6,123 nucleotides of DNA from Gammaproteobacteria bacterium (GTDB lineage Bacteria > Pseudomonadota > Gammaproteobacteria > Acidiferrobacterales > Acidiferrobacteraceae), in NCBI GenBank assembly GCA_028064935.1, contig JAPTWT010000336.1, forward strand, positions 1 through 6,123. The letters run 5' to 3'. Position 1 is the stretch's first letter; each line of letters opens with the position of its first letter. The notes beneath the pieces were generated by a model that saw nothing but the letters and a program-made list of their open reading frames with translations, had not been told where the DNA came from and did no database searches. A program made the translations under genes and the position numbers. This document shows, piece by piece, positions 1 through 5,223 of this stretch.

Positions 1-49
1 CGGCCACCCCTGGGCGATCGGAGAGACGTTTGGGAGGGAACCGCTCCTG

Positions 50-472
50 ATGGACCAATGCGAGGTCGCGTGGTCGCAGTCTCCCGCCGGTGCGACCCTG
101 ACCCTACAGACCAGCGGCCCGGTTTCGCATGACTTCATCGATCGCGTTCGGGACTGCTTGGGAGCCGCGTCTCATCTCACGCTCGATCGGGGGTGCGCCG
201 AACTGTGGGATCTCGAGACGGGCGATCTCTCCCACATGCTGACGCGGATTCCGTTTGGCCCCACGGAAAGGGAGCGGACGTTGGCGCGGGTCGAGGCGGC
301 CCTGGACCAGGTATGCCAGGACCTTGTCGAGTCGATACCGGCGTCCTCGACGTCGCCGGCGCACGCAGGTGCGGAAATCCGCGAGCTCCTGTTTCTGGTA
401 GCCCCCGTCTTGACAGACAAGCTTTCGCGAGCGGCCGAGAGTGAACCGGATGGACCGAAGCCGTCGCTTTAG
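50..472 (+). CDS. Hypothetical protein, 140 aa, possibly only the 3' part of a longer gene
   Basis: I do not recognise this protein. From the ATG at 50 it gives 140 mostly soluble-looking residues with no signal peptide or membrane segment. The N-terminal half mixes short beta-like stretches (ATLTLQTSG) with a helix (HDFIDRVRDCLG). Residues of about 70-95 form a charged helix (TERERTLARVEAALDQVCQDL), and the tail is Pro/Ser-rich. The start is uncertain: a GGGAGG at 32-37 lies 12 nt before the ATG, which is long. The same frame is open back to position 2 and reads plausibly as protein (HPWAIGETFG), so the true start may lie outside the window. The next gene begins 71 nt downstream on the same strand, so it may share a transcript with the DsbG-like gene and belong to the same conjugation-type context. 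That link rests on position alone. Confidence 0.55.
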   Translation: MDQCEVAWSQSPAGATLTLQTSGPVSHDFIDRVRDCLGAASHLTLDRGCAELWDLETGDLSHMLTRIPFGPTERERTLARVEAALDQVCQDLVESIPASSTSPAHAGAEIRELLFLVAPVLTDKLSRAAESEPDGPKPSL

Positions 473-543
473 CGGGGGCGCTCACGAGACGAGAGGGCGC
501 ACCCATGAAACGAACAGTTCCTCATGACGCAGGCGGGTGACCT

Positions 544-1413
544 ATGCCAATGCAGGGCGTAAGCAGAATTCTCAATGTCGCGACGAAGATCTTCGCGATC
601 TTCGGCGTGCTGGTGGTGGCCGCGGGCACCGTCGGTTGGTGGTTGGCACCGACCCAGCCCGCATCACGCCCCGCTCTTGCGGGCCATGGGGCGGGCCGGC
701 GTTCACGCATGGCGCTTGCCCGTCTGGTCCAGGAGGCGTCCCGGGGCCAGGCCGGTATCAAGCGGACCTTTGCAGGACCGGACGGGCTGACCGGCCTGGT
801 CTTGTCGCCCAGCGGGTCGGTGGCGTGGACGAATGGCCGCTACGTCTTTCTGGGTGCGGTATTCGATGCCAAAGGGCGCAATTTGTCCCTATTGGCGCAG
901 CAGGCGATTTCGCCCCAGCGTTTTCTTTTTCCCACCCACGCCTCGGCGGGCCTGCTGCTTGGGACGGCAGGACCGACGTTGACGATGGTCGCCGACCCGA
1001 ACTGCGCCTTTTGTCACCGGGACTGGGTGCGCGTTCTGGCCCCCCGCATTGCGGCGGGCACATTGCGTGTGCGCATCGTGCCGGTGGCGATCGTCGACCC
1101 CGCCACGGCGCGTGTGCGGGCCGCTGAGATCCTGAGTGCGCCGGATCCCGGACGAGCCTGGGTACAGGATGAGCGCGATTTTCATGAGACGACGGAGCAG
1201 GGGGGATTGCCCGTGCAAGGCGTTACCGTGGCCCCCGTGGCCTTGGCGGCGGTGGAGAGCAATACCGCCGCCTTTTTTGCCTCCAGCCACGGGACGGCGG
1301 CCACGCCGACCTTCGTCTACCACGGTCGCCGGCACGTGGGCTATCTGAGCGCGCCGGCATTACGCGCCTTTTTGGCGCAGGGAGCGGTTGATGGGGATTC
1401 GCGTCATGAGTAG
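544..1413 (+). CDS. DsbC/DsbG-like thiol:disulfide interchange protein, membrane-anchored
   Basis: Predicted thioredoxin-fold disulfide isomerase or reductase of the DsbC/DsbG type, acting in the periplasm on cysteines of exported proteins. The N-terminus has a hydrophobic segment at about residues 16-35 (IFAIFGVLVVAAGTVGWWLA) that should anchor or export it. Residues of about 55-135 resemble the small N-terminal dimerisation region of DsbC/DsbG. The thioredoxin domain carries the redox motif C154-A-F-C157, preceded by a beta strand (TLTMVADPN), and the cis-proline loop T254-P255 (TPTFVY). The 289-aa length is somewhat longer than the E. coli homologues (about 236-248 aa). DsbC-like proteins such as TrbB are common in type IV secretion/conjugation operons, where they help fold pilus and secretion proteins, so it hints at a conjugative element. 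The ATG at 544 is preceded only by a weak AGGCGGG. A second ATG at 550 is possible. The 3' end overlaps the next gene. Confidence 0.82.
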   Translation: MPMQGVSRILNVATKIFAIFGVLVVAAGTVGWWLAPTQPASRPALAGHGAGRRSRMALARLVQEASRGQAGIKRTFAGPDGLTGLVLSPSGSVAWTNGRYVFLGAVFDAKGRNLSLLAQQAISPQRFLFPTHASAGLLLGTAGPTLTMVADPNCAFCHRDWVRVLAPRIAAGTLRVRIVPVAIVDPATARVRAAEILSAPDPGRAWVQDERDFHETTEQGGLPVQGVTVAPVALAAVESNTAAFFASSHGTAATPTFVYHGRRHVGYLSAPALRAFLAQGAVDGDSRHE

Positions 1414-1954
1414 ATCCAATATCCAGGTCTATGTCGCTGGCCCCGATGTCTTTGCGCCTCATTGGGATACGTTCCGCCAGGAGATCACCCAGTACGCCGG
1501 CGAGCGCGGCATCACACCTATTTTTCCGCACAGCCAGCCCGATGATGGCCCGGCGGACATCTATCGGTGCAATACCAGGCTGATCCGACAGGCGGATGCG
1601 GTCATCGCCAACCTTCAGTGTTTTCGGGGGTCGGAGCCGGATTCAGGAACGGTCTTCGAGGTGGGTTTTGCCGTTGCGCTCGGCCGGCCCGTGTGGGGAT
1701 TCAATGCCGCCGGCCTCTATCATGAGAAGGTGGCCGAATACTACGGGTTGAGTCCGGATGGCGCATCCCCAATCACCTGCAAGGCCGGTTATGCGGTCGA
1801 GAGCTTCGGCCAAGACCTGAACTTGATGCTCGCGATTCCGGTCAGGTTGCGCGCCACGTGGCAAGAGGCCCTTGACGAGATCCATTCGGCGGAATCGTTT
1901 CAGGATGCTAAACCCAATTCCCAGGAGTGGCTTGCCCGGAAGAATTCGCGGTAG
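1391..1954 (+). CDS. Nucleoside 2-deoxyribosyltransferase family protein
   Basis: Predicted to cleave the N-glycosidic bond of 2'-deoxynucleosides (or 5'-monophosphates) and either transfer deoxyribose to another base or hydrolyse it. The family layout is clear: beta-1 and substrate loop VYVAGPDVF (residues 13-21), the RCNTRLIRQADAVIANL segment with its family Asp, then GTVFEVGFAVALGRPV, where E90 aligns with the catalytic glutamate nucleophile. The 187-aa length is near the family's usual 150-190. The start is chosen at ATG 1391 because AGGGAG (1379-1384) sits 6 nt upstream. A TTG at 1388 and an ATG at 1406 (MSRSN, closer to the usual family N-terminus) are alternatives. The gene overlaps the DsbG-like gene by 23 nt, suggesting coupled translation despite the unrelated function. 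It could serve nucleoside salvage, but stand-alone relatives on mobile DNA may also deplete or modify nucleotides. The substrate cannot be told from the sequence. Confidence 0.85.
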   Translation: MGIRVMSRSNIQVYVAGPDVFAPHWDTFRQEITQYAGERGITPIFPHSQPDDGPADIYRCNTRLIRQADAVIANLQCFRGSEPDSGTVFEVGFAVALGRPVWGFNAAGLYHEKVAEYYGLSPDGASPITCKAGYAVESFGQDLNLMLAIPVRLRATWQEALDEIHSAESFQDAKPNSQEWLARKNSR

Positions 1955-2089
1955 CGGCAATTCCCGCCGACAGCACAGCGGCCATAGACAGGACCATCGG
2001 AAACAGTCCACAGTAGAGCGGCAAGCGGTCGTCGGTAAGCGAAGGAACGGGTTATTGGGCTCGACCGTCCAGTTTGCGTACCGGCTCCC

Positions 2090-2461
2090 TCAGGACCCCG
2101 GCTTTCGGCGTCGCTTCGCGGCCACGAAGGTCATGAAGTCGCGAACTTCGTCCCACTCGGCGCCGGTGAATTGAGCGCTTCTGGCGACCGCCTCGATATC
2201 GCGCGGTATCACCCGACCGGTCTTGTCCCCAGCCTTCTCCTTGAGGTAGCCAGCGGCCACCAGCAGCGTTTCGTAGGGCACTTCGTAAAAGGTCGCCAGC
2301 TTTTGTAGAACTTCCGGTGCCGGCTTCGCCGCAATTCCGCGCTCAAGCTGAGACAGATATTCGTTCGAAACACCGGTCTGCCGCTCTACCTCACGCAAAC
2401 TGAGATTGCGGCTCTTCACCTGCCGTAGACGCGCGAGCTCCTCTCCAAGCTTCGATGCCAT
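2090..2461 (-). CDS. XRE-family helix-turn-helix transcriptional regulator
   Basis: A 123-aa DNA-binding protein of the lambda Cro/C1 (XRE) type. The HTH spans about residues 5-65: a first helix (KLGEELARLRQVK), the core helix-turn-helix SLREVERQTGVSNEYLSQLERG (21-42), and closing helices (PEVLQKLATFYEVPYETLLVAAG). Residues of about 85-115 form a C-terminal helical region (AEWDEVRDFMTFVAAK), perhaps for dimerisation, followed by a basic tail. There is no peptidase (LexA/ImmA) domain. The start is set at ATG 2461; an in-frame GTG at 2470 would add three residues. The gene is divergent from the ubiquitin-like operon, and its promoter shares a palindrome with the operon promoter. It therefore most likely represses both the operon and itself. 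That regulatory role is inferred from layout; the HTH family call is firm. Confidence 0.9.
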   Translation of the reverse strand: MASKLGEELARLRQVKSRNLSLREVERQTGVSNEYLSQLERGIAAKPAPEVLQKLATFYEVPYETLLVAAGYLKEKAGDKTGRVIPRDIEAVARSAQFTGAEWDEVRDFMTFVAAKRRRKPGS

Positions 2462-2495
2462 GGCCACCACTCTTAAGTTTAAGAATATTCAGGCT

Positions 2496-2523
2496 ATTAT
2501 ATTCTGTTTGCGCATGATATCAA
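2496..2523 (-). promoter_or_regulatory. Predicted sigma70 promoter of the XRE regulator
   Basis: Reading the - strand, a -35 TTGATA (2523-2518, 5/6 match), a 16-bp spacer and a perfect -10 TATAAT (2501-2496) point into the XRE gene. They would give a transcript with a leader of roughly 28 nt. The -35 lies in the left arm of the 21-bp palindrome 2517-2537, so anything bound there should block this promoter. A small inverted repeat (CTTAA-GT-TTAAG, 2472-2483) lies between the expected transcription start and the ATG. The surrounding 70 bp are about 30% GC, in sharp contrast to the coding DNA. Confidence 0.7.
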
Positions 2524-2537
2524 GCAATGCTTGATAT
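2517..2537. repeat. Perfect 21-bp palindrome, candidate operator shared by two promoters
   Basis: ATATCAAGCA and TGCTTGATAT are exact inverted repeats around a single central A at 2527. The left arm contains the -35 hexamer of the leftward regulator promoter, and the right arm contains the -35 of the rightward operon promoter. The centre holds a GCAATGC motif that recurs twice downstream. The size and symmetry suit a dimeric XRE protein. The assignment to the adjacent repressor is inference. Confidence 0.75.
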
Positions 2538-2559
2538 TGAGCGCAATGCGTGGTATACT
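2531..2559 (+). promoter_or_regulatory. Predicted sigma70 promoter of the ubiquitin-like operon
   Basis: TTGATA (2531-2536) and TATACT (2554-2559) are each 5/6 matches to the -35 and -10 consensus, with the optimal 17-bp spacer. Transcription should begin near 2566, giving a leader of about 75 nt before the Ubl start codon. The leader could form a small hairpin (GGCTC/GAGCC, 2586-2602) and carries a strong GGAGG ribosome binding site at 2631-2635, 6 nt before the ATG. Candidate repressor sites cover the -35, the spacer and the start point, so the operon is probably held off until the repressor is relieved. Confidence 0.75.
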
Positions 2560-2570
2560 ACGCATTGCGC
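2541..2570. repeat. 30-bp near-perfect inverted repeat, second candidate operator
   Basis: GCGCAATGCGT (2541-2551) and ACGCATTGCGC (2560-2570) are exact 11-bp inverted repeats. The 8-nt centre GGTATACT is itself nearly symmetric (GTATAC), so only one base pair breaks the dyad. It spans the -10 hexamer and the predicted start point of the operon. Each arm contains a short odd palindrome, CGCAWTGCG. With the AGCAATGCT at the centre of the first palindrome, these make three related sites centred at 2527, 2546 and 2565, exactly 19 bp apart. As RNA the 5' arm would probably not be transcribed, so a DNA-binding role is more likely than a hairpin role. Confidence 0.72.
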
Positions 2571-2641
2571 AGTTAAGTACAGCCTGGCTCTCGCAACGAG
2601 CCGGCGTGATTGACCACTTCAATGAGCAACGGAGGCCTATT

Positions 2642-2917
2642 ATGGCAGAGCAAAGTGAGAAATTTGTCGAGGTCCGCGTCGTGACCACGTCTGGCGTCTA
2701 TCCCGAGTCCGGCTTCGACCGGGTGCAGGAGAAGGAGCTGGTCAGCAGGCTCCTCAAGAAGACGGACGAAAAACTTCACATCACCAGCACCATCGGCTGG
2801 GTCGCTGTCGTGGCGGGCCGCAAGATCATGATCGAGCGGTCGTTCGCCGAGAACGGGCTCAACGGCCGCGTCGAGATCGACTGGGGTCCCGATCACGGAG
2901 CCGGTGGCAATGCATGA
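2642..2917 (+). CDS. Ubiquitin-like beta-grasp modifier protein precursor
   Basis: A 91-aa protein read as a ubiquitin-like modifier. The predicted order fits a beta-grasp fold: strand FVEVRVVTTSG (about 8-18), strand SGFDRVQ, helix KELVSRLLKKTDEKL (about 31-45), strands GWVAVVAG and KIMIERS, and a last strand RVEIDWG running into a flexible tail. The tail ends G86-A-G-G89-N-A91, that is, a Gly-Gly followed by two extra residues, as in ubiquitin precursors that must be trimmed before activation. The JAB protease two genes downstream is the obvious candidate trimmer, and the E1-like enzyme the obvious activator. The start is ATG 2642, supported by GGAGG 6 nt upstream; in-frame starts further upstream fall inside the promoter. 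Sequence similarity to ubiquitin is too weak to see by eye, so the call rests on fold order, tail and operon partners. It overlaps the next gene by 8 nt. Confidence 0.72.
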   Translation: MAEQSEKFVEVRVVTTSGVYPESGFDRVQEKELVSRLLKKTDEKLHITSTIGWVAVVAGRKIMIERSFAENGLNGRVEIDWGPDHGAGGNA

Positions 2918-3347
2918 GGGGTTATCGCGCGCGCTCTTCGAGGAAGAAGTAGGCAAACTGCCCTCCGCGTTGTTCGAATCTCGCGGCTGGACGCTATTCT
3001 CGAAAGCCTATCCCCTGCTCGATGTCGGCTTTTCCTCCACGGATGGCGCGCGTCTCCGCTTCCGCCTGCGCTGTAATGATTGGAACGACTTGCCGCCGTC
3101 GGTCGATTTCTTCACCTGGGAAGGCCAGCCGATGCAAGCGATCGAGCGCGACCCTGCCGGCGTCTTTAACAACTCGTTGCATCCGATCACAGGCCGGCCT
3201 TTCGTGTGCATGAAGGGGGTACGCGAGTACCACACGCATCCCAGCCACACGGGGGACCGGTGGGACGGGATCAAAAATGACCCACGTTACTCCCTGGGCG
3301 GCATCCTCACGCAGCTCTGGCATGCATGGAAGGATATCCACAAATGA
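2910..3347 (+). CDS. E2-like (CEHH-type) protein of a bacterial ubiquitin-like system
   Basis: A 145-aa protein with the layout of a ubiquitin-conjugating (E2) fold. Strand ARLRFRLRC and the loop LPPSVDFF (61-68) recall the E2 PPxVxF region. H91-P92-I-T-G then C100 recalls the HPN...C active-site signature. After W118 comes a helix SLGGILTQLWHAW (128-140) like the E2 helix after the active site. The same segment also fits the predicted metal-binding CEHH domain found beside bacterial ubiquitin-like genes: C100, E106, H108/H110, H113 in CMKGVREYHTHPSH. The two readings differ on whether C100 carries the modifier or helps bind metal. ATG 2910 is preferred because GGAG (2897-2900) lies 9 nt upstream; GTG 2904 is too close to it. 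It starts inside the end of the Ubl gene and overlaps the JAB gene by ATGA. Confidence 0.72.
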   Translation: MHEGLSRALFEEEVGKLPSALFESRGWTLFSKAYPLLDVGFSSTDGARLRFRLRCNDWNDLPPSVDFFTWEGQPMQAIERDPAGVFNNSLHPITGRPFVCMKGVREYHTHPSHTGDRWDGIKNDPRYSLGGILTQLWHAWKDIHK

Positions 3348-3811
3348 CCATTGATCCCGTTGAAATCTCCATTCCCGTGATCGCCGAGACCATCCGCTTG
3401 CTGCGCGAAGCCCGGGAACGCGAATGTGTCTTGCTGTGGCTAGGACGCCGCAAGCACGGCATTCAGTGCGTTGTCGGAGTCTACCGCCCGATTCAGAAAG
3501 CGGTCATTGACTACTTCGAGATCCCGCGCCAGGGCATGGCCGAGCTGATGAGCCACTTGCACACGCACCGCCTCTATGTCGCAGTGCAGGTTCACACCCA
3601 CCCCGAAGAGGCCTTCCATTCTCTCGTGGACGACGAGTGGGCCATTGTTCGCCATTGTGGCGCGCTCTCTATTGTCGTGCCGTGGTTCGCCGCGACCGTA
3701 ACGCCGGCAAACTTCACCGACGTGGCCGCGGTGTATCAGCTCGATTCCGCCAACGCGTGGAACCGCGTCGAGGAACCGTCCCTCTCAGCCATTCTGCGGA
3801 TTGTCCCATGA
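3344..3811 (+). CDS. JAB/JAMM-family metalloprotease (deubiquitinase-like)
   Basis: A 155-aa zinc isopeptidase of the JAB/MPN+ (Prok-JAB) type, predicted to cut after the Gly-Gly of the operon's ubiquitin-like protein, either to mature the precursor or to release it from targets. The metal site is readable: E27 (ERECVLLWLG) as candidate catalytic glutamate, zinc ligands H84 and H86 in VHTHP, then S93 and D96 (HSLVDD). The His-to-Ser spacing is one residue shorter than in the textbook HxHx(7)Sx(2)D motif. The length suits a single JAB domain with no fused partner. The ATG at 3344 overlaps the previous stop (ATGA), and its own stop overlaps the E1 start in the same way, so translation is probably coupled and dosage matched. 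Analogous JAB proteins act beside E1/E2 in CBASS (Cap3) and Bil anti-phage systems. Confidence 0.88.
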   Translation: MTIDPVEISIPVIAETIRLLREARERECVLLWLGRRKHGIQCVVGVYRPIQKAVIDYFEIPRQGMAELMSHLHTHRLYVAVQVHTHPEEAFHSLVDDEWAIVRHCGALSIVVPWFAATVTPANFTDVAAVYQLDSANAWNRVEEPSLSAILRIVP

Positions 3812-5223
3812 CTCTGACGCGCAACCAGGAGAACGCCAAGACACTCGCTGCGCTCCTCGGCATCGAGGAGGCGGACGCCGCCCAGCGTCTCGGGCTGCGC
3901 ATTGCTGTCACCTTTGATGCCTCCCTCGGCCCGGCGCGCGCGCTGGCTGAGCACGTAATCGCATTGCTCGGCCGCACCGTCGCTCGGGCGGGGCCACCCG
4001 ATCACGAACCCTGCGCCGTAGAGGTTGTGCTCGGCGATCGTCTCCCCTTAACGTCCGCTGCCCGTATCGTCTCGGCCGCGCAGGTCGACGGCGAATTCCG
4101 TATCCACATCGGTCCGCCGTCCGGCACTGGCGGGGACATTCCGGCGCTTCCGAGGCCCCTCCTCATCATCGCAGCCTGTCATCTCGCCGCAGCGGCCGTT
4201 GCCGCCGCTTTGGGCAGCGAGCTTCCCATCCAGTGCTCCAACCCCATCATCATTCCATGGACCAAGCTGTTTGGCCCGGACCTCGATTGCCTCGAAGCTC
4301 CGGTCAATATCGGCGAGGTTTATCTTGCGGGTGCTGGCGCGGTCGGGAACGGCTTCCTCTACGCGCTGCAGGAGGCCGACCTCGTCGGCACGCTCTATGT
4401 CGTCGATCCCAAAAAGATCGGCGCAGGCGCGCTGAACCGCTGCCTCCTGCTGCAGGAAGCCGATATCAATGAGCCCAAGGCGACCCGCCTCTGCCAGCGT
4501 GTTCAGCCGGCTCTCCCGAAGCTTAGGCTGATACCAAAGGACGTGACACTCGGCCAAGCTCGCGGAGAGCGCGGCGCCGACTTCCTGATCGATCGGCTCG
4601 TCGTCGCCGTCGACAGCCGCGGCGCGCGGCGGAGCCTTCAGACGGAGCTCCCCGGTGCAGTATTCGATGCTTCCACGACCGACATCCGAGAAGTTGTCCT
4701 CCACTTCAATCGGCAGCCTACGGAGCTTGCGTGCCTTAGCTGCATCTATCCGGTGAACGAGCGCGAACGGAAGCACGACGAAAATGTCGCTGCCGCCCTT
4801 GGTATTACGGTCACGGATGTCAGGGCGGGCTTCATCGGTCACGCAACAGCCGCTGCGATCTGCCAGCGCTTTCCCGACCTGCGGCCAAGCGATCTGCATG
4901 GGCGCGCCTTCGACACGCTCTACAAGGAGCTCTGCGGCGTCGGAAAGCTCAAGGCCGATGGGGGAGAGCAGGTACTGGCCCCATTCGCCTTCGTCTCGGT
5001 TCTGGCTGGTGCTCATCTCGCCGTTGAGTTTCTGCTGCGGATCATCGACCAGAATGCCGCCAACCGTTTCAACTATTGGCGCGTCAGTCCGTGGCACAGT
5101 CCAGTTCCGGCGCTGCGGCAGGTGCGCGGCCGGGAACCACACTGCGATTTCTGCGGTAGACCGATCGTACGCGCGACGATCGAGCGATTCTGGGGTCAGG
5201 CACCCGTCGCTGCAGATTTGTGA
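3808..5223 (+). CDS. ThiF/E1-like ubiquitin-activating enzyme with N-terminal extension
   Basis: A 471-aa ThiF/MoeB/E1-superfamily enzyme predicted to adenylate the C-terminal glycine of the operon's ubiquitin-like protein with ATP. The adenylation domain starts near residue 170: Rossmann loop G175-A-G-A-V-G-N181, ribose-binding D200 in VVDPKKIG, N210-R211 (arginine finger in trans in this family), and D269 in VAVDSRG. Two CxxC pairs, C309/C312 (CLSCIYP) and C446/C449 (CDFC), match the structural zinc site of MoeB/ThiF. The first 165 residues have no motif I recognise and could be an inactive adenylation-like or Ubl/E2-docking domain. Where MoeB/ThiF have a cysteine just before the AG(V/F) motif, this protein has V338, so a conventional thioester cysteine is not evident. 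The start ATG overlaps the JAB stop. The last 28 bp overlap the convergent deaminase gene. Confidence 0.9.
   Translation: MTLTRNQENAKTLAALLGIEEADAAQRLGLRIAVTFDASLGPARALAEHVIALLGRTVARAGPPDHEPCAVEVVLGDRLPLTSAARIVSAAQVDGEFRIHIGPPSGTGGDIPALPRPLLIIAACHLAAAAVAAALGSELPIQCSNPIIIPWTKLFGPDLDCLEAPVNIGEVYLAGAGAVGNGFLYALQEADLVGTLYVVDPKKIGAGALNRCLLLQEADINEPKATRLCQRVQPALPKLRLIPKDVTLGQARGERGADFLIDRLVVAVDSRGARRSLQTELPGAVFDASTTDIREVVLHFNRQPTELACLSCIYPVNERERKHDENVAAALGITVTDVRAGFIGHATAAAICQRFPDLRPSDLHGRAFDTLYKELCGVGKLKADGGEQVLAPFAFVSVLAGAHLAVEFLLRIIDQNAANRFNYWRVSPWHSPVPALRQVRGREPHCDFCGRPIVRATIERFWGQAPVAADL

Noticed and set aside
3..50. Possible end of an upstream gene with a TGATG stop/start overlap at 48-52
   Set aside because: Only 15 codons are visible. 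The frame shared with the 50-472 gene is equally open and looks more protein-like, so an upstream gene end cannot be claimed.
505..540. 11-codon open frame (MKRTVPHDAGG) just before the DsbG-like gene, with GAGAGGG upstream
   Set aside because: It could be a leader peptide ending 3 nt before the next ATG, but it is too short to separate from chance without conservation data.
1955..2089. Possible bidirectional terminator between the deoxyribosyltransferase and XRE genes
   Set aside because: Only 4-bp stems such as GGAC/GTCC can be found and no T-run follows, so I cannot support a terminator. I also see no att-like repeat here.
2586..2602. Leader hairpin GGCTC/GAGCC as a riboswitch or attenuator
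   Set aside because: Five base pairs with a 7-nt loop, no alternative pairing and no U-run. It is noted under the promoter but not called as a regulatory RNA.
2531..2641. Extension of the Ubl gene to an upstream TTG
   Set aside because: The region contains the -35, -10 and operators of the operon, and the ATG at 2642 has an excellent GGAGG.
3637..3807. Upstream in-frame extension of the E1 gene
   Set aside because: It would overlap most of the JAB gene's 3' half in another frame and reads as basic low-quality protein. The ATGA junction at 3808 is a natural start.
4048..5142. Long 364-codon open frame on the - strand opposite the E1 gene
   Set aside because: The + strand frame has clear ThiF motifs and operon coupling. 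Long antisense frames are common opposite GC-rich genes, and this one shows no recognisable motif or good start.
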